Positions 1-8,626 are shown, counted from the stretch's first letter. The stretch is 64,000 nt of DNA from an uncultured Prevotella sp. (GCA_900540885.1 UQHJ01000002.1:46261-110260); one strand, 5' to 3'. Numbers and translations are program-made. Notes: generated by a model from the letters alone, not told the origin.

Positions 1-231
1 TACCTTTTCGGTAAATTCTTTCTTCAACTGTGCGTAAAATGCGTGTTCGCTGCCTTTCTCCGTGTGGCTAATGCGAGCAACAAAGTCGCCATGAAGAGCA
101 ATAATCTCCTTCATAAGGCTATCAAGCGTTGCTTGGTCAGCCTGTTGACACATACTAAGAGCTACGCAGTCAGCGAAGAGATCACCTGTAATCATCTTGA
201 TGCTCTTCTTGAGTTGTTTACGGTTTGCCAT
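1..231 (-). CDS. Conserved small protein of unknown function, cut by the window edge
   Basis: The reading frame opens with ATG at 231 on the minus strand and stays open for all 77 codons to the left edge, so the C-terminus lies outside the window. The N-terminus (MANRKQLKKSIKMI, then FADCVALSMCQQA) is charged and predicted helical, with no signal peptide or membrane segment. I recognise it only as resembling small Bacteroidales proteins of unknown function. A TAAATTTG box (complement of 237-244) sits 5 bases before the ATG, so the transcript may have almost no leader; alternatively it is read through from the oxidoreductase operon upstream. Confidence 0.7.
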   Translation of the reverse strand, partial: MANRKQLKKSIKMITGDLFADCVALSMCQQADQATLDSLMKEIIALHGDFVARISHTEKGSEHAFYAQLKKEFTEKV

Positions 232-304
232 AATTGCAAATTTATAAAGTGAATGAGGTGGGACGTACTTCTGATTTATAATATATCGCTCCCACTGAAC
301 TTTT

Positions 305-844
305 TTATTTTGTAATAATATCCATGCCCTTGAGTATTGCAAGCTCGTTTACGGGCAACAAGTTATGGTGGCGTTCGGGCAGTGTCTTACGTAAGGCTTT
401 CATCACGCTTTCGGTTGAAACAATGGGGTGAACCTTTAAAAAACCACCCAATACAAACATGTTAAAACACTTCATCATCGACATATCTGCAGCAGTTTCC
501 ATTGCAGCGATGTGCCATGAGGTGATGTCTGTGCGCGAAGGTTTGTCGATAATGCCAAAGCTATCGTAGATGAGAGTTCCTCCTGCCTTTACCTTGGGTT
601 GAAACTTGTCGAGCGAAGGCTGGTTGAGCAGAATAGCCGTGTCGTAACTACTCAGAATAGGTGATGAGATAGGTTCGTCGCTTATTATCACTGTTACGTT
701 AGCAGTTCCGCCGCGTTGTTCTGGTCCATAGGCAGGCATCCATGTAACTTCCTTGCCCTCCATTAATGCGGCATAGGCCAAAATCTTACCCATCGACAAT
801 ACACCTTGTCCTCCGAAACCCGATATAATGATTTCTTGTTTCAT
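305..844 (-). CDS. 2-oxoacid:ferredoxin oxidoreductase, gamma subunit
   Basis: A 179-residue protein of the pyruvate/ketoisovalerate oxidoreductase gamma-domain family. The glycine-rich GFGGQGV motif is at residues 9-15 and the conserved PAYGPEQRGG stretch at about 37-46, as in gamma subunits of heterotetrameric KOR/VOR enzymes. It is the last gene of the minus-strand operon, 13 bp after the TPP-binding beta subunit. With the alpha, beta and ferredoxin-like subunits it should oxidatively decarboxylate a 2-oxoacid to an acyl-CoA and reduce ferredoxin in the cytoplasm. The substrate cannot be read from sequence; gene order resembles Bacteroides loci annotated as 3-methyl-2-oxobutanoate (VOR-type) enzymes, but 2-oxoglutarate is possible. 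Confidence 0.9.
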   Translation of the reverse strand: MKQEIIISGFGGQGVLSMGKILAYAALMEGKEVTWMPAYGPEQRGGTANVTVIISDEPISSPILSSYDTAILLNQPSLDKFQPKVKAGGTLIYDSFGIIDKPSRTDITSWHIAAMETAADMSMMKCFNMFVLGGFLKVHPIVSTESVMKALRKTLPERHHNLLPVNELAILKGMDIITK

Positions 845-857
845 GTGTACTTTACGC

Positions 858-1619
858 TTATTTATCTTTCAAATCGCCAATATGGTAAAAGTCGAACATG
901 TGTTCTTCCATCCATTCATTGGCCTTTATGGGTGACAATTTCCAACCAGACGAGCAAGTTGAAACGATTTCGATTAGGTTTGAACCCTTACCTTGCATAG
1001 AGTTCTCAAAAGCATGGCGAATAGCCTTCTTAGCTTTTCGAATGGCTGCAACGCTATGTACACTTTGTCGTGTTACGTAAGCTGTACCTTCGAGTTTTGC
1101 TGCAAGGTCGGTGATGTTGAGAGGGTAACCATGAAGTTTAGGGTCACGTCCGTAAGGACAAGTCACCGTTTTCATTCCCACCAATGTTGTAGGAGCCATC
1201 TGGCCACCTGTCATGCCATAAATAGCGTTGTTGATAAATATCATTGTAATATTCTCGCCACGATTTAGTGCATGAATGGTTTCAGCCGTACCAATACAAG
1301 CCAAGTCGCCGTCGCCTTGATAGGTGAAAACTAATCGGTCGGGCCACAAGCGCTTACAAGCCGTAGCCAATGCAGGAGCGCGTCCATGGGCTGCCTCTTG
1401 CCAGTCAATGTCAATGTAACGATAGGCAAACACAGCACAACCTACAGGACTAATACCAATGGTCTTTTCTTCCAATCCCATTTCGGCTATGACTTCAGCT
1501 ACCAGCTTGTGTACAACACCATGCGAACAACCCGGACAATAGTGCATGTCGGTATCGTTCATGAGTTCTGGCTTCTTATATACCAGATTTTCTGGCTTAA
1601 TTATATCTTCTCTTGTCAT
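858..1619 (-). CDS. 2-oxoacid:ferredoxin oxidoreductase, TPP-binding beta subunit
   Basis: A 253-residue thiamine-pyrophosphate subunit. It has an N-terminal CPGC motif (about residues 28-31), then GISPVGCAVFA, the Mg/TPP loop GDGDLACIG near residue 101 and the downstream NNAIYGMTGGQ segment that completes the TPP site. Length and motif order match the beta chains of four-subunit KOR/VOR enzymes. It lies between a small membrane-protein gene and the gamma-subunit gene in one tight minus-strand operon. It should carry the decarboxylation chemistry, with the alpha chain supplying the other transketolase-like half. Confidence 0.92.
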   Translation of the reverse strand: MTREDIIKPENLVYKKPELMNDTDMHYCPGCSHGVVHKLVAEVIAEMGLEEKTIGISPVGCAVFAYRYIDIDWQEAAHGRAPALATACKRLWPDRLVFTYQGDGDLACIGTAETIHALNRGENITMIFINNAIYGMTGGQMAPTTLVGMKTVTCPYGRDPKLHGYPLNITDLAAKLEGTAYVTRQSVHSVAAIRKAKKAIRHAFENSMQGKGSNLIEIVSTCSSGWKLSPIKANEWMEEHMFDFYHIGDLKDK

Positions 1620-1639
1620 GAAAGTCTGACTAAAAAAGT

Positions 1640-1906
1640 TTATTTCTTAATTCCAGGCATGCGTAGCATTACCTCTACCATTTTAATGATAACAGCAAAA
1701 AGTCCTACGCTATACCACACCATAACATGTTCTTTAGCCACAATAATACCAATCATAGCTACCAATGCAACGATGATAAATAAGGCATTTAGAATGTTAC
1801 GTATAAACAAGTTACGAGTCATACGTCGTCTTTTTGGCTCTTTGCGTTCAGGATGCTTTAAGCGTTCTAGCCAATCGCTCGTGTTATTAGTCGAAGAGTT
1901 TATCAT
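1640..1906 (-). CDS. Small membrane protein inside the oxidoreductase operon
   Basis: An 88-residue frame if the Met at 1906 is the start. The longer frame to 1984 would overlap the end of the alpha-subunit gene by 29 bp and adds a segment with no family features. The first 35 residues are soluble and basic (KEPKRRRMTRN). Two hydrophobic segments follow (about residues 37-55 and 60-78), so it is probably a two-helix inner-membrane hairpin. No domain recognised. Its place between the alpha and beta genes suggests a role linked to the complex, perhaps membrane association, but that is inference. Confidence 0.65.
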   Translation of the reverse strand: MINSSTNNTSDWLERLKHPERKEPKRRRMTRNLFIRNILNALFIIVALVAMIGIIVAKEHVMVWYSVGLFAVIIKMVEVMLRMPGIKK

Positions 1907-1955
1907 TATGTGGTTCGCATGTGTTACGAATGTAGTGGAATTAGTTTGTAATATC

Positions 1956-3044
1956 TTATTTTTGAAGCTTTTTGAGCGCTTCAATGATTTCGTCAGGGTT
2001 AGGAACGATACCGCCTAATCGACCGTAGTGCTCAACGGGCACTTTTCCTTCAACGGCCAATTTTACGTCAAATATCATTTGGCCCGCGTTGATTTCAACT
2101 ACCAAGAAACCTTTTACGCGTTGGGCTATTTCGTGTAATTGTTGTTCAGGGAAGGGCCATAAGGTGATGGGGCGGAAGATACCTACTTTCAGCCCTTGCT
2201 TACGGGCTGTTTCCATTGCTTTTTGTGAGATGCGAGCGGCCGATCCAAAGGCTACGATTACATATTCAGCATCGTCAAGTTGTTGCGTTTCGTAACGCAC
2301 CTCATTTTCTTTTATTTGACGATACTTCTCTTGCAAATGAAGATTTTTTATCTCCATTTTAGTTGGTTCGAGTTCAAGAGATGTAATTACTTGTGGCCCA
2401 CGTTTCTTTAGCCCATGCCCATTTGCAGCCCAAGGGCACTCTTCTGCGATTTCTTCTTCCGTGCGACGAGGTTTGAAAGGGGGTAACACCACTTTCTCCA
2501 TCATCTGACCGATTACACCGTCAGATAGTATCATTGCAGGATTGCGATATTTAAACGCAAGTGTAAAAGCCAAGTCAACGAAGTCAGCCATTTCCTGTAC
2601 AGAAGCAGGAGCCAAAACAATTACGTTATAGTCACCATTGCCTCCACCGCGTGTAGCTTGGTTATAATCACTTTGTGAGGGCTGAATAGTACCTAAGCCA
2701 GGGCCACCTCGTTGTACGTTAACAATGAGACCAGGTATTTCCGCGCCAGCCATATAGCTAATGCCCTCTTGCATCAAGGCTACACCCGGCGACGACGATG
2801 ACGTCATAACACGTTTACCTGTTCCACCGCCTCCGTAAAGCATATTAATAGAGGCGACTTCGCTTTCTGCTTGTAATACAACCATACCAGTTGTTTCCCA
2901 AGGCTTGAGTTCAGCTAAAGTCTCAAGCACTTCGCTTTGAGGGGTGATAGGGTAGCCAAAGTAGCCGTCACAGCCACATCGAATGGCTGCACGAGCTATT
3001 GCTTCATTTCCTTTCAGAAGCAGAACTTCATTATCTTCTTTCAT
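1956..3044 (-). CDS. vorB: 2-oxoacid:ferredoxin oxidoreductase alpha subunit (VorB-type)
   Basis: A 362-residue transketolase-like subunit. Visible features are the N-terminal KGNEAIARAAIRCGCDGYFG segment, PITPQSE, the TSSSSPGVALMQEG loop, the QRGGPGLGT motif, and a C-terminal domain (VEINAGQMIFDVKLAV) typical of the third POR/KOR domain. The start at 3044 (MKEDNEV) is preferred over the upstream Met at 3101, because homologues begin shortly before LLLKGNEA. The family catalyses CoA-dependent oxidative decarboxylation of 2-oxoacids with ferredoxin as acceptor. The VorB name follows Bacteroidales annotation practice for this gene order; substrate specificity is not proven by sequence. Confidence 0.88.
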   Translation of the reverse strand: MKEDNEVLLLKGNEAIARAAIRCGCDGYFGYPITPQSEVLETLAELKPWETTGMVVLQAESEVASINMLYGGGGTGKRVMTSSSSPGVALMQEGISYMAGAEIPGLIVNVQRGGPGLGTIQPSQSDYNQATRGGGNGDYNVIVLAPASVQEMADFVDLAFTLAFKYRNPAMILSDGVIGQMMEKVVLPPFKPRRTEEEIAEECPWAANGHGLKKRGPQVITSLELEPTKMEIKNLHLQEKYRQIKENEVRYETQQLDDAEYVIVAFGSAARISQKAMETARKQGLKVGIFRPITLWPFPEQQLHEIAQRVKGFLVVEINAGQMIFDVKLAVEGKVPVEHYGRLGGIVPNPDEIIEALKKLQK

Positions 3045-3149
3045 AGAAGTCAATTTGTATCTCAATACCACACTGCCCTTTAATAGAGTATGGCAATCCA
3101 TATTCCATGTCTGTAAAGAATAGTTGGGGAGTGAAGTGTATTTTTTTTA

Positions 3150-3374
3150 TTACTCTTTGGTTCGATAAACGCTAATGCACGCGTCTGGGCATACAATAGC
3201 ACATGAGGCACAACCGATGCAAGTGTCAGCGATTTCTTCGCAGAAAGCATAACCCTTGTGGTTTACCTCTTTAGTTGATAATGCAAGCGTTTTTGTCGGA
3301 CATGCCACAACGCATAGTCCACACCCTTTGCACCGATTCTTATCGATAACAAGAACTCCTTTTATTTTACTCAT
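3150..3374 (-). CDS. 4Fe-4S ferredoxin-like delta subunit of the oxidoreductase
   Basis: A 74-residue protein with two classical clusters, CKGCGLCVVACP and CIGCASCAIVCP, giving an 8Fe bacterial-ferredoxin fold. The Met at 3374 (MSKIKGVL) is chosen because the extension to 3407 has no ferredoxin features. It precedes the alpha-subunit gene and should act as the electron-transfer subunit between the TPP centre and free ferredoxin. Confidence 0.9.
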   Translation of the reverse strand: MSKIKGVLVIDKNRCKGCGLCVVACPTKTLALSTKEVNHKGYAFCEEIADTCIGCASCAIVCPDACISVYRTKE

Positions 3375-3422
3375 AATATGTATATTATATTCAGTAGCGT
3401 GCAACACAATGAAGTGTTTAGG

Positions 3423-3707
3423 TTACTGATTAAACATATCTTTGTTATAAAATGCCATAATGTCGTTGAGCATCAGTCGACATTGCCGAGCTGGCCCGTC
3501 AGGGTCTAAATCTTCCGCTTTTAAGAAGTTGCTAATCGCGTTGCCCCAATCAGACTTTTTCATAAAAAGCTTTCCTTGCAGGTAGTAAAGCATGGCAGAG
3601 GGAGTATCCGATTTCTGCTTTTCTTCGTCAATTATTCTCTGTGCCTGCTCAAGTTCGTTAGCTTCTAAATAGGCTTTAATGTCTTGAAAGCCATTCGTTT
3701 TAGTCAT
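3423..3707 (-). CDS. Small tetratricopeptide-repeat protein
   Basis: A 94-residue protein that looks like one to two TPR units: a helix pair around LEANELEQAQRIIDEEKQK, then YYLQGKLFMKKSDWGNAISNFLKAEDLDPDG, a clear TPR consensus. No signal peptide. It is the first gene of the oxidoreductase operon. The -7 box TAACTTTG (complement of 3730-3737) would leave almost no leader for a start at 3719, so the Met at 3707 is preferred. Small TPR proteins at the head of this operon may assist assembly; function is inferred only from position. Confidence 0.75.
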   Translation of the reverse strand: MTKTNGFQDIKAYLEANELEQAQRIIDEEKQKSDTPSAMLYYLQGKLFMKKSDWGNAISNFLKAEDLDPDGPARQCRLMLNDIMAFYNKDMFNQ

Positions 3708-3729
3708 ATTTATAGGCATTTTTGTAAAG

Positions 3730-3737
3730 CAAAGTTA
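3730..3737 (-). promoter_or_regulatory. Putative -7 promoter element of the oxidoreductase operon
   Basis: The complement reads TAACTTTG, an exact match to the Bacteroidetes TAnnTTTG -7 box, 22 bases before the preferred start of the first operon gene. No TTTG is seen at the expected -33 position. Confidence 0.5.
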
Positions 3738-3810
3738 CTTATTTTTCGTATAAATTCGTCTATTCTTCCGATTATTTTAGCGAAACTTAACTACGACAGC
3801 CGTACTTTTC

Positions 3811-5283
3811 TTATTTTAAGACAGATGAGATGTTCTGCTCGCGGTGGCAAACTCTTACCTCAATGCCAAACTTCTGATGCAAGTGTTCGGCCAAGTGTTG
3901 TGCGGAGTATACGCTGCGATGACGCCCACCTGTACAACCGAATGAGAACATTAAGTCAGTAAAGCCACGTTCCATATAGCGTGTTACGTGGGCATCAGCC
4001 AGTTTGTATACCGAATCAAGAAAAGTAAGGATTTCACCGTCGTCTTCCAAGAATTTAATAACGGGAGCGTCAAGTCCCGTTAAAGGCTTATACTGTTCGT
4101 ATCGACCTGGGTTATGCGTACTTCTACAGTCAAACACGTATCCGCCTCCATTGCCTGATTTATCCTCAGGTATGCCTTTCTTATAACTAAAGCTGAAGAC
4201 TCGTACTACGAGTGGCCCTTGTCCGTCATATTTTGATTTCGATATAGCGCCAAGCGCTTGAGGTCTCTCGTTAAATTGAGGCAGTTCTACTAATCGATGC
4301 AAAGTTTCGTTTAAGTAAGGGTAGGGTAGTGCCGTTTGTTCAAACAGTTGTCGGCGCAGGTTTTGAATTGCTAAAGGTATGCTATTTAGGAAGTACTTTT
4401 TGCGCTCAAAGTAGCCGCGTAAGCCGTAAGCTCCCAATACTTGAAGTATGCGGAAGAGTACAAATAAGTGAAGGCGCGTTTTAAATTGCTCCTCATTAAA
4501 ATCTGGTAAGAGTTGTCTTACCTCTTCCATGTAGGCTGTAATAAGTTTTTCGCGCAATGTCTGTGGGTAACGAGCTGAAGCTTGCCATAAGAATGATGCC
4601 AGATCATATTGTAATGGTCCCTTCATGCCTCCCTGAAAGTCGATAAAGCAGGGCTCACCATTAAGCAACATTACGTTGCGCGCTTGGAAGTCGCGATATA
4701 GAAAGTAATGCTCTTCAGTCTCATCACCCACCAAGTCCATAGCGAAACGCTGCATGTCAGCTTCTAATCTAATTTCGTCAAAAGGTAAATCAGTTGTCTT
4801 TAAAAAGCTATACTTAAAGTAGTTCAAATCGAACATTGCCGCTTGATGATCAAAGCGAATTGGAGAGATACATTTATTGAAGTCCAACTCCTTTGCTCCT
4901 TCTATTTGTACGTGAGCCAAACTTCGTATTGTCCTTTCAAGCAACGATTGTTCTGTTGCTTCGTAAGTGAAGTCGTTAGCTCGTGCCTTAGCCAAAGCAT
5001 CGTACAGTGCCACATGCCCTAAGTCTTGTTGAATGTAACATTGACTGTCATCGCTTATGGCATATATTTTAGGCATAGGGAGTTGTTTGGCAGTAAAGTG
5101 CTGAGCTAAGTAGACAAAGCACTTATTCTCTTCAATAGAAGGTCCAATCACGCCGATGGCTGTTGTGCCGTCGTTAGCAAACATACGCACGTATTGTCGA
5201 TTGCTACCAGCCTTTGGCAGCGTTTCGACTTTAAGAGGAGCTTCGCCCTTCCATTGCTTATATAGATTTAGAAGATTCTTCAT
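3811..5283 (-). CDS. Fusion of an APH-type sugar kinase domain with a RapZ C-terminal domain
   Basis: A 490-residue two-domain protein. Residues 1 to about 330 form an aminoglycoside-phosphotransferase-fold kinase, with QQDLGHVALYDAL, the catalytic-loop equivalent YRDFQARNVML and metal-binding IDFQGG. This is the group that includes the cell-wall sugar kinase AmgK. Residues from about 355 match the RapZ C-terminal domain: FSYKKGIP, GGYVFDCRSTHNPG, PLTGLDAPV and FGCTGGRHRSV. In enterobacterial RapZ this domain senses glucosamine-6-phosphate and binds small RNAs. The N-terminal RapZ P-loop domain is absent and replaced by the kinase. A role in amino-sugar recycling or sensing is inference. Confidence 0.85.
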   Translation of the reverse strand: MKNLLNLYKQWKGEAPLKVETLPKAGSNRQYVRMFANDGTTAIGVIGPSIEENKCFVYLAQHFTAKQLPMPKIYAISDDSQCYIQQDLGHVALYDALAKARANDFTYEATEQSLLERTIRSLAHVQIEGAKELDFNKCISPIRFDHQAAMFDLNYFKYSFLKTTDLPFDEIRLEADMQRFAMDLVGDETEEHYFLYRDFQARNVMLLNGEPCFIDFQGGMKGPLQYDLASFLWQASARYPQTLREKLITAYMEEVRQLLPDFNEEQFKTRLHLFVLFRILQVLGAYGLRGYFERKKYFLNSIPLAIQNLRRQLFEQTALPYPYLNETLHRLVELPQFNERPQALGAISKSKYDGQGPLVVRVFSFSYKKGIPEDKSGNGGGYVFDCRSTHNPGRYEQYKPLTGLDAPVIKFLEDDGEILTFLDSVYKLADAHVTRYMERGFTDLMFSFGCTGGRHRSVYSAQHLAEHLHQKFGIEVRVCHREQNISSVLK

Positions 5284-5321
5284 TTTACCTTATTGCGAAG
5301 AGTTAGAGATAATGGTATTAA

Positions 5322-6521
5322 TTAATCCTTTCTGTACCAAATGTGCATTACCTTATTGCGAATGGCGATGATGTTAACAATTGATACTAATACAAAAATG
5401 CCACCACCTGCTATGAGTGCAGGCCACAGACTGCCACTCTTAAGCGAGGGGAATATCAGTCCGATGACGTGCATATAATAGTTGCGTACTAAAAGTAGTA
5501 ATACAAATGCTAACACAAGTGTTGCAGCATTCATGCCCAATGTGAGCAATTGGTAAGGACGGCTCACGCGACTAGGACTATAGCCAATGAGCAAGAGATT
5601 TTCCAACTTTTGTGTATTCTTCTGCACCAATAAGTAAATGCTCAGCATCAAGATGTAGAACGATAATATACTTACCAGCAATCCAACCAACATAACCATA
5701 CTTACCACAACTTTTAAGAAGTAAGTAGTTTTGCCTGCGTCTAACTTATTGTCTTCAACGTCATAGCCCTTTTGTTGCATATATTGTGCAATGCGGTCGT
5801 CGGTTGGATTGTTTACTTCGAGAATAATGCGCGATGGGTCTTCTGTCTTACCTGGTTCATACGTGCTATTACTCCAGTCTATAAAGCTTTGTGGCACTAA
5901 AATCGTATTAAGTCGGCTAGAGAAGCCTAATACTTTGCCTTTAAACTGTGCGTGCTGTCCGTTGGCATTGATAAAAATGCGCATATCAATCATGCTTACA
6001 AGTCCGTCGCTCACCTTCGGCAAGTTGCGACTCTGAGCAAATCCAAAGTTATAGAGAGCAATGTAAGTGCGGGGCAATATGACGGGTACTTGCTCATCGC
6101 CAGGCTTATATTGCCAGTCACTTGCTGCAGCATCAACGAAACTATCTGGTACAGCTTCAAAGAACATTTCTGTGTTCAAAGGTTCTGCTCCTTGCATGCT
6201 CATGGCAGCCGACACTTTATACTGTGAAGAAGTGAAGGCCCCCACCTTTTTACAGAATGGCTGTTTGCGCACGTCCTCAATGTCGAACGAGCTAAAAGCA
6301 TTGCTTCGTCCAGAGAGCGTACCTACGGTGGTGATGTGCTTCGACACCACTAAAAAGTTGTTGTTTATAAAGCTATCTTCTTCGGTGAATACGGGTATAA
6401 TATCCTTATAGAACTGAATGCCCAACATCACCACCCACATACCAAAAAGGTTGGCAAAGAAGAAGCCTGCAAATTGCGACAAACTAATATGTTGACGCAA
6501 AAGTTTCCATATCAAATTCAT
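5322..6521 (-). CDS. ABC transporter permease, FtsX/MacB-like
   Basis: A 399-residue inner-membrane protein with the MacB/FtsX layout. There is one membrane segment near the N-terminus (about residues 17-38), a large predicted periplasmic domain of about 230 residues, and three C-terminal membrane segments starting near residue 270 (VVSMVMLVGLLVSILSFYIL). It follows the ATPase gene by 21 bp and forms a transporter with it. Such permeases usually couple ATP hydrolysis to periplasmic mechanical work, either export of a periplasmic substrate or activation of a cell-wall enzyme. The substrate is unknown. Confidence 0.8.
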   Translation of the reverse strand: MNLIWKLLRQHISLSQFAGFFFANLFGMWVVMLGIQFYKDIIPVFTEEDSFINNNFLVVSKHITTVGTLSGRSNAFSSFDIEDVRKQPFCKKVGAFTSSQYKVSAAMSMQGAEPLNTEMFFEAVPDSFVDAAASDWQYKPGDEQVPVILPRTYIALYNFGFAQSRNLPKVSDGLVSMIDMRIFINANGQHAQFKGKVLGFSSRLNTILVPQSFIDWSNSTYEPGKTEDPSRIILEVNNPTDDRIAQYMQQKGYDVEDNKLDAGKTTYFLKVVVSMVMLVGLLVSILSFYILMLSIYLLVQKNTQKLENLLLIGYSPSRVSRPYQLLTLGMNAATLVLAFVLLLLVRNYYMHVIGLIFPSLKSGSLWPALIAGGGIFVLVSIVNIIAIRNKVMHIWYRKD

Positions 6522-6542
6522 TTTCTGACTCCCTCCTTCTTC

Positions 6543-7187
6543 TTATAATTTATACACTTTGTCGTAGTCCAACTCCATGTGTTTACCGATACTTGTTACG
6601 ATTACGCCTGCGCCCTGTCGTTTGGCTTCAGTCATCATGATGTCAGCCATTATAGCAGAGTTCGTATCGTCCAAGTGACTTATTGGCTCGTCGGCCAATA
6701 TAAAGTCGAATGGCTGTACCAAGGCTCGCATCATGGCTACACGCTGTTGTTGTCCAAAACTCATACGGCCCACTTTTGCGTTCAGTTTATCACCAATGCC
6801 TAAGCGCTCAAACCAATCCTTTATCTCGTCGACAGGTTTGAAGTTGGTCAAGTTGTTTTTTATCATCACATTCTCAAGTGCTGTCAGTTCAGGGAAAAGG
6901 CGTAGCTCTTGAAATAAGTGGCTAATGCTCCTTTGGCGTATATTAACCCATTCTGATACGCTAATTGATTTCGTATCGGTAGCGTCAAACATCACCTTGC
7001 CTGTATAGTCATGTCGATAGCCCAGTATGTAGCTACAGAGTGTAGATTTACCTGTGCCCGACATGGCCTCAACCAAGTAAAGCTTATTCTTTTCAAACTT
7101 CACGTCTTGTTGCCACACCTCGCTTTTTAGGTCAGTACGCGCTGCAAATACGTGAGGCAAAACATTGGTAAGTGTAATGGTTTGCAT
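6543..7187 (-). CDS. ABC transporter ATP-binding protein with atypical motifs
   Basis: A 214-residue ATPase of the LolD/MacB size class, starting at Met 7187 (MQTITLTNV); an upstream Met at 7211 would overlap the preceding gene. The Walker A reads AMSGTGKST, with Ala for the usual first Gly. The Q-loop is in HLFQEL, the signature is MSFGQQQR instead of LSGGQ, and Walker B is FILADEP followed by the D-loop HLDD. The usual H-loop histidine after the sixth strand is not in place (VIVTSIGKHMEL). Together with the permease at 5322-6521 it makes one transporter. The changed motifs suggest slow or specialised ATP use. Confidence 0.82.
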   Translation of the reverse strand: MQTITLTNVLPHVFAARTDLKSEVWQQDVKFEKNKLYLVEAMSGTGKSTLCSYILGYRHDYTGKVMFDATDTKSISVSEWVNIRQRSISHLFQELRLFPELTALENVMIKNNLTNFKPVDEIKDWFERLGIGDKLNAKVGRMSFGQQQRVAMMRALVQPFDFILADEPISHLDDTNSAIMADIMMTEAKRQGAGVIVTSIGKHMELDYDKVYKL

Positions 7188-7203
7188 ATATGTGTTTTTG
7201 TGT

Positions 7204-8607
7204 TTACTCAAATTTTAGAACAGCCTTTCTGCCTGTTAAGGCTTCATAACTAATGCCATGCGTTTGATTGGGCAATAGCTTGTTGATAATCGTTGCTGCA
7301 CTACCTTCCTTCATGCAAGGCTGTTGATTGAGCAAGTCAATGTTTACGTCAAAGTGAACCAAACATCTAGCTGCTGCTCCTGCTTTACTAAACATAAACG
7401 GCCCTTTGGCGGCAGTAAGCATAGAGGGGGATGCGAAGTACAATTCACGTTCGTTAGCCATAAGCCCGAAATGGAGTTGTTGTTTATCGCTTTCTAAGAA
7501 GAAATCGTTCTTTGAGTTACGAATTAACTTTACGTTTTTTTGCTTTTGTGCACTTTCTAACCAATAGTCCGCATCAGCCAATAAGTTAGGCGTATGCGTT
7601 TCAGCCTTAATGCAGAAGGTCGGAGTCCAATCCTTCGCAAAGCTGCCAATCTCAATATTGAAGAGTCCATCTGTACTTCCCAACAATCGGTCAGCATCAA
7701 ATGTTTGGCTAAGTCCCATTAACAATCCGCGTAAGGTTGCATCCGTCTTGAGTATTTTCAGCAAGTTCTTACCCTTTATGCAGGTCGTTAATGAAAATAG
7801 AGTAGAAGGCTTTAAATCTTGATTGTTTAATACAATGCAGCCCTTCTCCTTTTCATAGTTATCGATAGCGGCTACGATGTCTTCGTTCTCACTTGTGATG
7901 TTGCAATCAAGTTGAGTAATGCTTAACTTTTTATTCTTTATCTTAGCATCAGCCGCAGCAAACACCTGTACTGCTGTAGGGTCGCAATCTGCAGGAATGC
8001 TAAGTCTAAAGAGTAGGTTGTAAGGAGCTGGTATGGCGTCTAATTGAGCATAAATTTTTAGTGGCTTTTGTTGTTGCATTAATTGTGCGTATGCAGGTGT
8101 GTCAACAAATTTTTTGCCCGAATTTATCATCGAAGTAATCGTTTGACGCAAAACATCACGCTCTTGTGTCACACCAGGTCCCACGCAGATAAAGCTACGT
8201 CCGTCCCATGAAGCTAACCAACCATCAGATAACCATGCCCACTCTCGTCCGTCGTATTCGTCGACGACTACGCGCTTGCACTCGAAGTGTGATAAAGCGT
8301 CTTTCACCTTATCTACATCTTTTACCCTCGCTATCACGCAAAGATATTCGTTAGGCGTAACAATTCCATATATGGGTTGGCTCAAGTCAAAAGCTGCAGC
8401 CCCCTGTTCTTCGAATGCTTTCTTGTCTTTATCTGACAGGGTGTTACTGAGCATCTTGCTATCAATGCAAAAGACGGCCTTTGCTTCAGCAGGAATTAGT
8501 TCGTCATAGTCTTTAGGCCATAAAGCCCAAGTGCAGACTGCCGCAATGACGACAAAGGCCAAAGCTGCTGTAAGTTTACAATAAGTTGATTTTTTTATCG
8601 ATTTCAT
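7204..8607 (-). CDS. Membrane-anchored extracytoplasmic protein of unknown function
   Basis: A 467-residue protein from Met 8607 (MKSIKKST). A single hydrophobic N-terminal segment (LTAALAFVVIAAVCTWALW) acts as an uncleaved anchor or signal; the rest is predicted periplasmic. The early stretch DELIPAEAKAVFCIDSKML resembles large Bacteroidales proteins annotated as DUF3352 or DUF4836, but I cannot confirm which family. It lies 16 bp before the ABC ATPase gene and 19 bp after rsmE on the same strand, so it probably belongs with the transporter, possibly as its periplasmic partner. Confidence 0.65.
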   Translation of the reverse strand: MKSIKKSTYCKLTAALAFVVIAAVCTWALWPKDYDELIPAEAKAVFCIDSKMLSNTLSDKDKKAFEEQGAAAFDLSQPIYGIVTPNEYLCVIARVKDVDKVKDALSHFECKRVVVDEYDGREWAWLSDGWLASWDGRSFICVGPGVTQERDVLRQTITSMINSGKKFVDTPAYAQLMQQQKPLKIYAQLDAIPAPYNLLFRLSIPADCDPTAVQVFAAADAKIKNKKLSITQLDCNITSENEDIVAAIDNYEKEKGCIVLNNQDLKPSTLFSLTTCIKGKNLLKILKTDATLRGLLMGLSQTFDADRLLGSTDGLFNIEIGSFAKDWTPTFCIKAETHTPNLLADADYWLESAQKQKNVKLIRNSKNDFFLESDKQQLHFGLMANERELYFASPSMLTAAKGPFMFSKAGAAARCLVHFDVNIDLLNQQPCMKEGSAATIINKLLPNQTHGISYEALTGRKAVLKFE

Positions 8608-8626
8608 CGTAATCTTCCTCATTCTT

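Noticed and set aside
1386..2018. 210-residue plus-strand ORF
   Set aside because: It is antisense to the TPP subunit, small membrane protein and alpha-subunit genes, has Ile/Thr-rich unstructured content and matches no family.
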